Of a stretch of DNA of 64,000 nt, positions 16,774 through 26,012 are shown piece after piece; the stretch's first letter is position 1; each line of letters starts with the position of its first letter. The notes under the pieces were generated by a model. It saw only the letters and a program-made list of their open reading frames with translations, searched no databases and was not told the DNA's origin. The position numbers and the translations under genes are program-made. Source of the stretch: DATKZM01 sp035527975. Lineage in GTDB: Bacteria > Pseudomonadota > Alphaproteobacteria > JAPULJ01. Location: the NCBI GenBank assembly GCA_035527975.1, contig DATKZM010000091.1, positions 1 to 64,000 of the forward strand, given 5' to 3'.

Positions 16774-18576
16774 CTAAAACGCCGCTTCTTCCAACTCCAT
16801 GAGCGGCCCCGCCCCGCCCGTCATCGTCGCGAAGAGGCCCGCCGTCTCGGGCAGCACGCGCTTCATATAGAAGCGCGCCGTGGCCAGCTTGGCGGTATAG
16901 AAATCATCCTCGCCATTGGCGCCGGCTTTCAGCTTGTCGCGCGCGATCCTGGCCATGCGCGCCCACATATAGCCGACTGCAACGAAACCGAAGGCGCGCA
17001 GGTATTCGCTTGCCGCCGCCGCCGCGTCGTTTTGATCCTTCATGCCGGCCTCGGCGAGCCACAACGTCGTCTGCTGCAGCTTGGCGAAGGACTTCATCAA
17101 CGGCGTGACGAACTCCGCCATCTCCGGATCGGCCGCGTTCGCCTCGATGAACTGCTGCACCGGATGGAAGAAGCGGCGCAGGAAGCGGCCCATATGCGCC
17201 GGCAGCTTGCGCCCGATGAGGTCGAGCGCCTGGATGCCGTTGGTCCCCTCGTAGAGCTGGGTGATGCGGGCGTCGCGCACGAACTGCTCGATACCGTGCT
17301 CGGAAATATAGCCGTGTCCGCCATAAACCTGGACGGCGAGGTTGGCGGCCTCGAAGCCGTGATCGGTGAAGAAGGCCTTGATGATCGGCGTGGTGAGCTC
17401 GATCCAGTCGGCGGCTTCCGCGCGCACGGCTTCGTCGGGATGCTTCAGCATCTTGTCGATCTCGAGCCCGGTCCAATAAGCCAGCGCGCGGGCGCCCTCG
17501 GTCAGCGAGCGGGCGCGCAGCAGCATGCGCCGCACGTCGGGATGGACGATGATCGGATCGGCGGGCTTGTCGGGCGCCTCGGCGCCCTTCAGCGCGCGGC
17601 CCTGGACGCGCTCCTTGGCGTATTCCACCGCGTTCTGGTAGGCGACCTCGGCGATGCCGAGCCCCTGCATGCCGACGCCGAGCCGCGCCGCATTCATCAT
17701 CGTGAACATGTGCGCCATGCCCTTATGCGGCTGGCCGACCAGCCAGCCCTTGGCGTCCTCGAAGTTGATGACGCAGGTCGACGAGGCCTTGATCCCCATC
17801 TTGTGCTCGATCGAGCCGCACATGACGCCGTTGCGCGGGCCTGCGACCGTTTCGCCGTTCTCCTGCTTGGGCAGGAATTTCGGCACCAGAAATAGCGAGA
17901 TGCCGCGCACGCCCTCGGGCGCATCGGGCAGCTTTGCCAGCACCAGGTGGATGATGTTCTCGGTCAGATCGTGCTCGCCGGCCGAGATGAAGATCTTGGT
18001 GCCGGAGATCTTGTACGACCCATCACTATCAGGCACCGCCTTGGTGCGGATGAGCCCCAGATCTGTGCCGCAATGGGGCTCGGTGAGGCACATCGTGCCC
18101 GACCACGAGCCGTCGACGAGCTTGGGCAGATACTCGTCCTTCAATTCGTCGGTGCCGTGATGCTCGATCGCATTGTAGGCGCCCATCGAGAGCCCCGGAT
18201 ACATACCGAAGGACATGTTGGCCGAGCAGATCATCTCTTCGAAGACAATGTTGATGACCTTGGGCAGACCCTGACCGCCATATTTGGGATCGCAGGCGAT
18301 GCCGCACCAACCCGACTCGGCGAATGTCTTGTACGCTTCCTTGAAACCTTCGGGCGTACGGACAACGCCGTTTTCATACGTACAGCCCTCCTGGTCACCC
18401 GAATAGTTGAGCGGCTGCAGTTCGTTCTCGCAGAGCTTGGCGCCTTCCTCGAGGATGGCGTCGATCAGGTCGGGCGTTGCTTCCTCGTAGCCGGGCAACT
18501 CGGCGAGCGTCTCGACGCCAAGCATCTCGTGCAGCACGAAGCGCATCTCGCGCAAAGGGGCCTTGTAGGTCGCCAT
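16774..18576 (-). CDS. Acyl-CoA dehydrogenase, DmdC-like large family
   Basis: A 600-residue flavoenzyme of the long acyl-CoA dehydrogenase subfamily with an extra C-terminal domain, as in 3-methylmercaptopropionyl-CoA dehydrogenase DmdC and uncharacterised relatives. Features are the FAD/substrate block MCLTEPHCGTDLGLIRT (about 162-178), GTKIFISAGEHD (192-203), HKMGIKASSTC (258-268), YGGHGYISEHGIEQFVRD and the catalytic-Glu motif ITQLYEGTNGIQALD with Glu443. It introduces the alpha-beta double bond into an acyl-CoA in the cytoplasm. It is the last gene of the TetR-thiolase-hydratase/dehydrogenase operon (12 bases after the preceding stop), so it probably serves fatty or arylalkyl acid oxidation rather than DMSP breakdown, for which there is no other evidence here. 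Confidence 0.92.
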   Translation of the reverse strand: MATYKAPLREMRFVLHEMLGVETLAELPGYEEATPDLIDAILEEGAKLCENELQPLNYSGDQEGCTYENGVVRTPEGFKEAYKTFAESGWCGIACDPKYGGQGLPKVINIVFEEMICSANMSFGMYPGLSMGAYNAIEHHGTDELKDEYLPKLVDGSWSGTMCLTEPHCGTDLGLIRTKAVPDSDGSYKISGTKIFISAGEHDLTENIIHLVLAKLPDAPEGVRGISLFLVPKFLPKQENGETVAGPRNGVMCGSIEHKMGIKASSTCVINFEDAKGWLVGQPHKGMAHMFTMMNAARLGVGMQGLGIAEVAYQNAVEYAKERVQGRALKGAEAPDKPADPIIVHPDVRRMLLRARSLTEGARALAYWTGLEIDKMLKHPDEAVRAEAADWIELTTPIIKAFFTDHGFEAANLAVQVYGGHGYISEHGIEQFVRDARITQLYEGTNGIQALDLIGRKLPAHMGRFLRRFFHPVQQFIEANAADPEMAEFVTPLMKSFAKLQQTTLWLAEAGMKDQNDAAAAASEYLRAFGFVAVGYMWARMARIARDKLKAGANGEDDFYTAKLATARFYMKRVLPETAGLFATMTGGAGPLMELEEAAF

Positions 18577-18588
18577 GGGTGCGGTCTC

Positions 18589-20910
18589 CTAGTTCCTGAG
18601 CGGCTTGCCGGTGGTCAGCGTGTGCTCGATGCGGGCCAGTGTCTTTTCGGTGCGCACGAGCTTCATGAACTCCTGCACCTCGAGCTTCAACAACTGGTCT
18701 TCGGTGACGGTCTCGGTGATGTCGGTGTCGCCGCCCGACAGCACGGCGGCGACGCCGCCGGCGACCCTCGCATCATGCCGGGAGGCCTGGCCCTGCTGGA
18801 CAAAACCGGCAACCGCGAGATCCATGGCCGCCTTCGCGGTCGGTCCCGGCAGGTTGAGCTCGGCCGGCTCGGGCGGCGCATAGCCCTTTGCCAGCGCCAG
18901 TGCCTTGGCCTTGGCGTCGGCCAGCAGCCGGTCGCGGTTCATGGTGATGGCGTCGCCGGCGCGCAGGATTTTCATGTCCTGGGCGAGTGCCGCCGAGCGC
19001 GACACCGCGGCCGTCGAGATGTATTCGAAGGCCTTGCCGACAGCCGGCATGTAGCCGCCCGGCCGCCTCTGGTCGACGGCCCAGCGCGTCACCATCTCCT
19101 TGCAGCCGCCCCAGCCCGGCACCAGGCCGACGCCGACCTCGACCAGACCGATATAGGCTTCGGCGTGAGCCTGGATCGCGTCGGAATGCAGCAGCACCTC
19201 GCAGCCGCCGCCAAGCGCCATGCCGGCCGGCGCGCCGACCACGGGGAAGGGCGCGTATTTCAGCTTCTTGTACGTACGCTGGCCCTGCTCGATGCCCTGC
19301 TCGATCATCGGCCAGACGCCGACATTGGCGGCGAAGAGCGCAAGACCGATATTGGCGCCGACGGAAAAATTATCCGCCTCGTTATAGATGACGAGCGCCG
19401 TCATATCTTTCCCGACGATGCCGATCGCCTTGTCGATCATCGCCATGATCTCGCCGTCGATCGCGTTCATCTTGGACGTGAATTCAAGGCAGGCGACACC
19501 GTCGCCAATATCCCACAGGCTCGCCGAGGCGTTCTTCGCGATCGGCTCGGAGGCGCGCTTGATGTCCTCGAGCTTGAGAACCCCTTCAGGCCGCGTAACG
19601 TCGTGGTATTTGCCATCGGTGCCGAAGAACTGCAGCTTGCCGTTCTCGACGCGGTAGAAGCTGCCTTCGCCAACCTTGCTCAGCAACGCGGGCACCGGCC
19701 GGCCTTCTTCGGCGAGCTTGTCCGCGAACCACCTTGCACCCAGCCGGTCGATCAGCTCGAACGGCCCCCATTTCCAGGCATAGCCGAGCCGCATCGCCTC
19801 ATCGACCTTGACGATATCGTCGGCGATTTCGGGCACCAACAGCGCTGCATAGCTGAGCGTGTGCGAGAGCACCGCCCAGGCATAGCCGCCGCCCTTGTCC
19901 TCGTGGGTGACCAGCGTCTTCAGATCCTTGCGGCCGGCGCGCACGCTGGCGAGCTGCGCCTTCACCGAGGGTCTGTACTCGCCGGTCGCAAGGTCGATCG
20001 ATTCCTTGACGCGGCCGCCGCCGTCGCGGTTCAGCCGGTAAAAACCGCCCTTGCCCTTGCGGCCGGTATAGCCGTCGTCGATCATCTTCTGGATCTTGTC
20101 CGAGGCGCGGTAGAGCGCCTTGTACGGATCGCCGTCGGGCACATTGTCGTAGAGCGATTTGGCGACATGCGGCATCAGGTCGAGCCCGACCAGATCCATG
20201 AGCCCGAAGATGCCGGTCTTGGGCACGCCCATCGGGCTGCCGGCAACCGCGTCGGCCTCCTCCACGGTGAGCCCCCGATCCATGGCCTCGTTGATCGCGA
20301 CTTGGCCGAACAGCGTGCCGATGCGGTTGGCGACGAAGCCCGGCGTGTCCTTGGCATCGACGATGCCCTTGCCGAGGCGTACGTCTCCGAACGCACGTAC
20401 GGTCTCGACGACCTCCTTGCGCGACTTGGGTCCCGCGACGATCTCAAGCAGCCGCAGATAGCGCGGCGGATTGAAGAAATGCGTGATGACAAAATCCCGC
20501 TGGAAGCTCTCCGGCAGACCGCCGGTCAGTTGTGCGAGCGGGATCGTCGATGTGTTGGAGGAAACAATCGAGCCTTTCTTGCGGTGCGCCTCGAGCTTTT
20601 TGTAGAGATCCTGCTTGATGTCGAGCCGCTCGATCACGGCCTCGACGATCCAGTCCACCTCGCCCAGAGCGTCCAAATCGTCTTCGATATTGGCGGGCGT
20701 CACCAACTTCATGGCGCGCGGATGCATGAAGGGCGCGGGGTCGGTCTTCTTCATGCGCTCGATGGCCTTGCGAGCCACGATCGAGCGGTCGTTCGCGCCC
20801 TCGGGCACGATGTCGTAGAGCAGCACCGGCACGCCGGCATTGGCCAGGTGCGCGGCGATCCCGCCGCCCATCACGCCCGAGCCGATCACGGCTGCTTTCT
20901 GGATTTCCAT
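18589..20910 (-). CDS. 3-hydroxyacyl-CoA dehydrogenase / enoyl-CoA hydratase fusion (FadN/FadB-like)
   Basis: A 773-residue bifunctional beta-oxidation enzyme. The N-terminal Rossmann domain begins KAAVIGSGVMGGGIAAHLA (NAD motif about residues 10-19) with ITHFFNPPRYLRLLEIV around the catalytic His and the helical dehydrogenase C-domain to about residue 300. A second dehydrogenase-type helical segment follows, and the crotonase domain lies at about 470-650 with AGMALGGGCEVLLHSD forming the oxyanion loop. The order dehydrogenase first, hydratase last is that of FadN-type proteins and the reverse of E. coli FadB. It sits between thiolase and acyl-CoA dehydrogenase genes, so together they make a full beta-oxidation cycle. 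Confidence 0.93.
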   Translation of the reverse strand: MEIQKAAVIGSGVMGGGIAAHLANAGVPVLLYDIVPEGANDRSIVARKAIERMKKTDPAPFMHPRAMKLVTPANIEDDLDALGEVDWIVEAVIERLDIKQDLYKKLEAHRKKGSIVSSNTSTIPLAQLTGGLPESFQRDFVITHFFNPPRYLRLLEIVAGPKSRKEVVETVRAFGDVRLGKGIVDAKDTPGFVANRIGTLFGQVAINEAMDRGLTVEEADAVAGSPMGVPKTGIFGLMDLVGLDLMPHVAKSLYDNVPDGDPYKALYRASDKIQKMIDDGYTGRKGKGGFYRLNRDGGGRVKESIDLATGEYRPSVKAQLASVRAGRKDLKTLVTHEDKGGGYAWAVLSHTLSYAALLVPEIADDIVKVDEAMRLGYAWKWGPFELIDRLGARWFADKLAEEGRPVPALLSKVGEGSFYRVENGKLQFFGTDGKYHDVTRPEGVLKLEDIKRASEPIAKNASASLWDIGDGVACLEFTSKMNAIDGEIMAMIDKAIGIVGKDMTALVIYNEADNFSVGANIGLALFAANVGVWPMIEQGIEQGQRTYKKLKYAPFPVVGAPAGMALGGGCEVLLHSDAIQAHAEAYIGLVEVGVGLVPGWGGCKEMVTRWAVDQRRPGGYMPAVGKAFEYISTAAVSRSAALAQDMKILRAGDAITMNRDRLLADAKAKALALAKGYAPPEPAELNLPGPTAKAAMDLAVAGFVQQGQASRHDARVAGGVAAVLSGGDTDITETVTEDQLLKLEVQEFMKLVRTEKTLARIEHTLTTGKPLRN

Positions 20911-20933
20911 GTCTCTCCGCTTTCCTGCTGCGC

Positions 20934-21015
20934 CTCATCCTGAGCCTGTCGAAGGATGAGGGACGCTGTTCCGCGCCTGCCGCCCTCGTGCTTCGACAAG
21001 CTCAGCATGAGGGCT
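20934..21015. repeat. GAGCCTGTCGAAGGATGA element, copy 2
   Basis: The arms CTCATCCTGAGCCTGTCGAA and CTTCGACAAGCTCAGCATGAG are near-perfect inverted repeats around a GC-rich middle. This palindrome type is widespread in alphaproteobacterial intergenic DNA. It lies between the thiolase stop and the next start within the operon, so it could modulate read-through. Confidence 0.85.
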
Positions 21016-21040
21016 TTGGTTAGGTCGGGAGCAGCCGCCC

Positions 21041-22183
21041 TCAGACCGCTTCCAGCACCGTGGCGATACCCTGGCCGCCGCCGATACACATCGTCGCAAC
21101 CGCGTATTTTCCGCCCTCGCGGGCGAGGTTCGATGCCGCCTTGCCGGTGATACGCGCGCCCGAGGCGCCGAGCGGATGGCCGAGCGCGATGGCGCCGCCG
21201 TCGAGGTTCACCTTGGCAGGATCGATGCCGAGCTCCTTGATGCAGGCGATCGATTGCGAGGCGAAGGCCTCGTTCAGCTCCATCACGTCGATATCCTCGA
21301 TCGTGAGGCCAGCACGCTCCAGCGCCTTGCGCGTCGCCTCGACGGGACCCATGCCCATGATCTCGGGTTCCAGCCCGGTGCCGGCGATCGCCTTGATGCG
21401 CGCGAGGATCGGCAGCTTGTTCTTCTTGGCGTAGTCCTCGGTGCAGACCAGCACCGCCGAGGCGCCGTCGGTGAGCGGCGAGGAGGTGCCCGCGGTCACC
21501 GTGCCGTCCTTGTCGAAGGCGGGCTTCAGGCCCGACAGCGTTTCCTGACTGCTATCCGCGCGGATGCCGCCATCCTCGTCGACGACGCCGTTATTCGGCG
21601 TCTCGATGGGCACGATCTCGTCTTTCAGCTTGCCGGCCTTGCGCGCGGCCTCGGCTTTTTGGTGGCTGGCGATGGCGAAGTCCTGCTGGATCTCGCGGGT
21701 CACTTGGTACTTCTTGGCAACTTCCTCGGCGGTCTGGCCCATCGAGTAGTAGGTCTCCGGCCAGCCCGTCGCCAGGTTCGGATTTGGCGAGGGGTTGTAG
21801 CCCATCATCGGCACTCGGCTCATCGACTCCACGCCCGCCGCGATGAAGGCCTCGCCGGCGCCCATCTGGATATCACCCGCGGCCATGTGGATGGCCTGCA
21901 TCGATGAGCCGCACCAGCGGTTGACCGTGATGCCGCCGGTCTTGACCGGCAGGTCGGACAGGAAGACGACGTAGCGCCCCATATTGAAGCCCTGCTCGGC
22001 CTCGGGCACGGCGCAGCCCAGGATCAGTGTTTCGATGTCGTCCTTGTTGACGCCGGTCTTCGCGATCAGCGCCTTGACGACCGCGGCGACCAAGTCGTCC
22101 GGCCGCACCTTGGTCAGCGTGCCCTTATGCGCGATGCCGAAGGGCGAGCGGGCATAGCCCGCAATGACGACGTTCTTCTCCAT
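21041..22183 (-). CDS. Acetyl-CoA C-acyltransferase (thiolase)
   Basis: A 380-residue thiolase. The nucleophilic Cys91 lies in NRWCGSSMQAI, the His motif in LGHPLGASGARI and the second catalytic Cys366 in MCIGGGQGIATVL. The length and the NEAFASQS motif fit degradative (FadA-type) thiolases, which cleave 3-ketoacyl-CoA with CoA in the last step of beta-oxidation. It is the second gene of the operon, 77 bases after the TetR gene and before the dehydrogenase/hydratase fusion. Members differ in chain-length range, which the sequence does not settle. Confidence 0.93.
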   Translation of the reverse strand: MEKNVVIAGYARSPFGIAHKGTLTKVRPDDLVAAVVKALIAKTGVNKDDIETLILGCAVPEAEQGFNMGRYVVFLSDLPVKTGGITVNRWCGSSMQAIHMAAGDIQMGAGEAFIAAGVESMSRVPMMGYNPSPNPNLATGWPETYYSMGQTAEEVAKKYQVTREIQQDFAIASHQKAEAARKAGKLKDEIVPIETPNNGVVDEDGGIRADSSQETLSGLKPAFDKDGTVTAGTSSPLTDGASAVLVCTEDYAKKNKLPILARIKAIAGTGLEPEIMGMGPVEATRKALERAGLTIEDIDVMELNEAFASQSIACIKELGIDPAKVNLDGGAIALGHPLGASGARITGKAASNLAREGGKYAVATMCIGGGQGIATVLEAV

Positions 22184-22260
22184 GGTCCTTGCCTTCCTTC
22201 ACTGACGGGCCGATGCGGTCCCGCGCTACGCCATTTTCACCCAACCGCCTAACGATTGCC

Positions 22261-22818
22261 CTAATCCAGCAGCGCGACGATGTCGCGGCCGGCGCGGCGC
22301 AGAATCTCCTCGTCCCCCGTCAGCCCCATCATCATGATGGCGCCCTGGACGCGGGCGATCGCATCCTCGGCCAGTTCACGCGCGCGCTCCTCGCCATACT
22401 TGCCGGCGAGAATCCGCGTCAATGCCTTCGCCCACTCCTCGAAATACGTGCGGATGCGCTCGACGAATTCCGGCACGCTGCCGCCCACCTCGAGCGCAAG
22501 ATTGCCCATCACACAGCCGCCCTCGCGGCCCATGAAATAGCGCTCCACCGCCTCGCCCAGCGCTCGCAAACGCTCCTTTGGTGTCCGCCCGTCATCGTTG
22601 GCGGGCAGGAAAAGCTTGGCGCGCCCGTCCTCGATCACCCGGTCGAGCGCCGCCACGGCGAGTTCCTTCTTGCCCGGAAAGTAGTGATAGACGCTGCCCT
22701 TCAGAAGCCCGCAGGCGCCGCTGATATCCGACATCGACGTATGGTGATAGCCCTTCACCCGGAAGAGGGTAAGCGCACCGTCGATGACGTCCTCGCGATC
22801 GGTCTTCTTCACGGCCAT
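22261..22818 (-). CDS. TetR/AcrR-family transcriptional regulator
   Basis: A 185-residue repressor-type protein. The N-terminal helix-turn-helix reads VIDGALTLFRVKGYHHTSMS, then GLLKGSVYHYFPGKKELAVAAL, the classic TetR recognition helix and linker. The C-terminal domain (VERYFMGREGGCVMGNLALE onward) is helical and would bind the ligand, probably an acyl-CoA given the operon (inference). I prefer ATG 22818, which starts MAVKKTDREDVID; an in-frame ATG at 22872 is possible. It heads the beta-oxidation operon and a palindromic operator at 22912-22931 lies directly upstream, which suggests autoregulation of the whole operon. Confidence 0.92.
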   Translation of the reverse strand: MAVKKTDREDVIDGALTLFRVKGYHHTSMSDISGACGLLKGSVYHYFPGKKELAVAALDRVIEDGRAKLFLPANDDGRTPKERLRALGEAVERYFMGREGGCVMGNLALEVGGSVPEFVERIRTYFEEWAKALTRILAGKYGEERARELAEDAIARVQGAIMMMGLTGDEEILRRAGRDIVALLD

Positions 22819-22911
22819 AAACGTGCGTACTTCCAGTAGCTGCGGCGCGCTTTTCTGCGGGTGGCCGGCCATCGCCGGGCCAACCTCGAGCGAATTGGCG
22901 AGGAATTTCGT

Positions 22912-22931
22912 CCAACCAAACGTTCGGTTGG
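22912..22931. promoter_or_regulatory. TetR-type palindromic operator
   Basis: The 20-bp site has arms CCAACCAAAC and GTTCGGTTGG, which are reverse complements except for one base. The form with ACGT at the centre flanked by AACC/GGTT is typical of operators of TetR regulators of fatty-acid genes. It lies about 95 bases before the TetR start and would block the operon promoter when occupied. Confidence 0.8.
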
Positions 22932-22933
22932 TT

Positions 22934-23305
22934 CACTGGCAATTTATGGACGAGCCGCGATCGTGTCAAGAAGGTTCTTGTAGTGGGTCCGGCAGCCTGC
23001 CCCGTAGTGAGTGGTGGCTTTCCATGCCACCCGGCAGCGTGCCTGTCGGAAATCGTCCCGGCGCAGTATGCAATTTCATCCGCCATCTGATGCGGCAGAC
23101 CGGCATCCGCCGGTGACGGGAGAGCCGGAAACCCGCCCCCATAATGAGCCACCGGCCTTCGCCAACCACCACGACCAGCGCCTTTAAACAAATTTCCACG
23201 CCCGTCACCCTGCTTCCTGTTGGCCCGCTTCGCTCGGCCCGCTAGACTGCGGCCCGTCGCCTGGATCCAGTGGGTGCGCACACAGTTCAGCCAGCAGGAG
23301 CGGCC
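22934..23305. other. Intergenic region between divergent operons
   Basis: This 372-base gap separates the TetR operator from lemA. It must hold the lemA promoter and contains short inverted GCCGG-type repeats, but I saw no gene, tRNA or structured RNA that I can name. Confidence 0.4.
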
Positions 23306-23863
23306 ATGTGGCTTTGGGTGGTGATCGGGCTCGCCGTCGTTTTCGTTCTCGTAATCATTTGGATCTTCAACAAATTCGTGCGCCTGCGCGCGATGTCACG
23401 CGAGGGCTGGAGCGGCATCGATGTGCAGCTGAAGCGCCGCTACGACCTCGTTCCCAACCTCGTTGAGACGGTCAAAGGCTACAAGATCTACGAAAAGGAC
23501 GTGCTGACGCGTATCGTCAAGCTGCGTGGCGAGGCGGGCCGGGAGAGCCACCCCGAGGCGCGCGGCGCAATCGAGGGCGATCTGGCCCAGACTATCGGCC
23601 GGCTGTTCGCGGTGGCGGAGAAATATCCCGACCTCAAGGCGAGCAAGGTCTATCTCGATCTTCAGGAAAAGCTAACCGAGGTCGAGGATCATCTGCAGTA
23701 TGCCCGGCGCTACTACAATGGCACCGTCCGCAACCTCAACATTTACGTCCAGTCGTTTCCGAGCAACCTGATCGCCGCGGTTTTCGGCTTCAAGCGCGCG
23801 GAATATTTTCAGCTCGACGCGCCCGAGGAGGGCCTCGCCCCCGAGGTCAAGCTGGCGAGCTGA
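23306..23863 (+). CDS. lemA: LemA family protein
   Basis: A 185-residue membrane-anchored protein. It has a single N-terminal transmembrane helix (WLWVVIGLAVVFVLVIIWIF) followed by the LemA helical bundle with the family motif WSGIDVQLKRRYDLVPNLVE and YARRYYNGTVRNLN. The start ATG 23306 follows an AGGAG Shine-Dalgarno sequence 5 bases upstream. LemA proteins have no settled biochemical role. Their frequent pairing with DUF2207 proteins, as with the next gene 25 bases downstream, suggests a shared envelope function. Confidence 0.94.
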   Translation: MWLWVVIGLAVVFVLVIIWIFNKFVRLRAMSREGWSGIDVQLKRRYDLVPNLVETVKGYKIYEKDVLTRIVKLRGEAGRESHPEARGAIEGDLAQTIGRLFAVAEKYPDLKASKVYLDLQEKLTEVEDHLQYARRYYNGTVRNLNIYVQSFPSNLIAAVFGFKRAEYFQLDAPEEGLAPEVKLAS

Positions 23864-23888
23864 AGCCCCCTGATACAGGAATTTGCGC

Positions 23889-25925
23889 ATGGCCCAGCGC
23901 CTCTTCGCCCCGCTTCATTGGCTCGTCTGCTTTGCCGGCATGCTGTTCATCGCCAGCGTCGCCTTTGCCCAATCGACGGAGGAAGGCGAGGGCGAAAGGG
24001 GCGGCGGCGGCAGCAGCGGCGGCATGGAGGAAGGCGGCAGCGGCGCGAGCGGCGGCGGGATCGCGCCGCGCGGCCCGGTCGGGAACCTCTCGTACGAGCG
24101 CATCCTCGACTATGCGAGCCGCATCGAGGTCCGCAAGGACGCCAGCGTCATCGTCACCGAGACGATCCGGGTCGTCGCCGCGGGCCGGCAAATCAAGCGC
24201 GGCATCTTCCGCGACCTGCCGCTGCGCTACCGCACACCGAACGGCGCGCGCATGCGTGTCGACTTCAAGATCCTCGACATAAAACGCGATGGAAAAACAG
24301 AGGCTTACTTCACCGAGAGCCGTTCGAACGGGATCCGGATCTATATCGGCCGCAAGAGCTATTTTCTGCCGCGCGGGGTTTACACCTACACGATCAAGTA
24401 CCGCATGAGCCGGATGATCGGCTTCTTCGACGGCTTCGACGAGATCTACTGGAACGTCACCGGCAACGGCTGGGCCTTCACCATCGAGCAGGCAAGCGCC
24501 ACCGTGGTCCTGCCGGCCGGCGCCAGCGTGCGTCAGAGCATGGCCTATACCGGCCCCCAGGGCGCGCGCGGCACCGCCTATTCGAAACGGCCCGGCGCCG
24601 CCCCGACCGAGATGGTGTTCCGCACGACCCGGCGCCTGCGCGCGCGCGAAGGTTTGTCCGTGGCGGTCGGCTTCACCAAGGGCATCGTGGAGCCGCCTAG
24701 CGGGACCACGAAAATGCGGTGGTTCTTCGCCGACAACGCCCCGGCCATCCTCGGGCTCTTCGGTCTTGTGGTGCTCGGGATATTCTATCTTGTCGCCTGG
24801 ATCCGGGTCGGCCGCGATCCGGCCAAGGGCGCGATCATCCCATTGTATGAGCCGCCCAAGGGGATCTCGCCGGCCGCCGCGCGCTTCATCCGCCGCATGG
24901 GCTTCGACAACAAGGCCTTCGCCGCCGCGGTCGTCAACATGGCGGTCAAGGGCTACCTCACCATCGACGAGGACAAGAAGAAGACGTTCACCTTGAATCG
25001 CATCGACGAAGATAAATCGAAGCTCACCAAGGGCGAGCGCGACATCGCCAAAAAGCTGTTCCGCTCGAAATCGAAGATCAAGCTGGAGCAGGCGAACCAC
25101 TCCAAGATCAGCGGCGCGCTCAACGAGCTCAAAGCCTATCTGCGCCTGGAATTCGAGAAAGCCTATTTCCTCACCAACCGGGGCTACTTCTTCGCCGGCC
25201 TCGGCCTCACCGTGCTGGCGGTGGTGATCGCGCTGGCCACGGCCGAGGATGTGTTTCCCGCCATCTTCCTGGGCTTCTGGCTCAGTGTCTGGACGATCGG
25301 CGTCTTCTTCCTCGGCATGCAGGCCTGGAAATCGTGGCGCTCGGGCAGCTACGTGATGGGCGTGGTCATGACGCTCTTCTTCCTTCCGTTCTTCGCCGGC
25401 GAGGTCGCGGGCGCGGTCGGGCTTGGCCAGCTCATCGACTGGGTGGGCGTCGCGGCGATCCTGGCAATGGGGCTGATGAACGCGGTCTTCTTCCACCTCA
25501 TGCGGGCGCCGACGCGGATGGGCCGCAAGGTGATGGACCAGCTCGAAGGCTTCCGGATGTACCTCTCGGTCGCCGAGAAGGACCGCATGAACCTGATGAA
25601 TCCGCCGGCCGAAACCCCGGAATTGTTCGAGAAATTCCTGCCCTACGCACTCGCGCTCGATGTCGAGCAGAAATGGAGCGAGCGCTTCGCCGACGTGCTG
25701 AAGGCCGCGCGCATGGCCGACGGCACGCCCTATCATCCCTACTGGTATCATGGCCATTCCTGGTCGGCGCTGGGCGCGACGGGGCTGGCGAGCGGGCTCG
25801 GCGGCGCCTTCAGCGGCGCGATTTCCTCCTCATCGACGGCGCCGGGATCGTCCTCGGGCTCGGGCGGCGGCGGCGGCGGCTCCTCGGGCGGTGGCGGCGG
25901 CGGCGGTGGCGGTGGCGGCTGGTAG
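23889..25925 (+). CDS. DUF2207 family membrane protein
   Basis: A 678-residue protein with a signal peptide (LVCFAGMLFIASVAFAQ), an acidic/glycine-rich linker, then an extracytoplasmic DUF2207 beta-domain (ASRIEVRKDASVIVTETIRV, RGIFRDLPLRYR). A transmembrane helix follows at about 280-300, then a cytoplasmic winged-helix-like segment, two to four more membrane helices at about 430-560 and a C-terminal tail that is almost entirely Gly/Ser and ends in Trp. The glycine tail is a hallmark of these proteins. It follows lemA and is probably co-transcribed. ATG 23889 is chosen over TTG 23883. Function is unknown. Confidence 0.88.
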   Translation: MAQRLFAPLHWLVCFAGMLFIASVAFAQSTEEGEGERGGGGSSGGMEEGGSGASGGGIAPRGPVGNLSYERILDYASRIEVRKDASVIVTETIRVVAAGRQIKRGIFRDLPLRYRTPNGARMRVDFKILDIKRDGKTEAYFTESRSNGIRIYIGRKSYFLPRGVYTYTIKYRMSRMIGFFDGFDEIYWNVTGNGWAFTIEQASATVVLPAGASVRQSMAYTGPQGARGTAYSKRPGAAPTEMVFRTTRRLRAREGLSVAVGFTKGIVEPPSGTTKMRWFFADNAPAILGLFGLVVLGIFYLVAWIRVGRDPAKGAIIPLYEPPKGISPAAARFIRRMGFDNKAFAAAVVNMAVKGYLTIDEDKKKTFTLNRIDEDKSKLTKGERDIAKKLFRSKSKIKLEQANHSKISGALNELKAYLRLEFEKAYFLTNRGYFFAGLGLTVLAVVIALATAEDVFPAIFLGFWLSVWTIGVFFLGMQAWKSWRSGSYVMGVVMTLFFLPFFAGEVAGAVGLGQLIDWVGVAAILAMGLMNAVFFHLMRAPTRMGRKVMDQLEGFRMYLSVAEKDRMNLMNPPAETPELFEKFLPYALALDVEQKWSERFADVLKAARMADGTPYHPYWYHGHSWSALGATGLASGLGGAFSGAISSSSTAPGSSSGSGGGGGGSSGGGGGGGGGGGW

Positions 25926-26012
25926 GAGCGAGCGAGGGCCACCGACAAAAAGAGCGCCCGAGATCGTCGATAATTGGCGATGGTCGGTGCGCTTCGGGCG
26001 TATAACGCCGTT

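Noticed and set aside
16774..18576. DMSP demethylation pathway gene dmdC
   Set aside because: The fold matches the large DmdC-type family, but no dmdA, dmdB or dmdD accompanies it; the operon is general beta-oxidation.
17947..20943. A 998-codon open frame on the plus strand
   Set aside because: It lies antisense to the acyl-CoA dehydrogenase and hydroxyacyl-CoA dehydrogenase genes, which have full family motifs. The long opposite frame is a by-product of GC-rich third positions and its translation is low-complexity His/Arg/Gly-rich text.
23847..25757. A 636-codon minus-strand frame
   Set aside because: It is antisense to the DUF2207 gene, rich in Arg/His/Glu and without any family motif.
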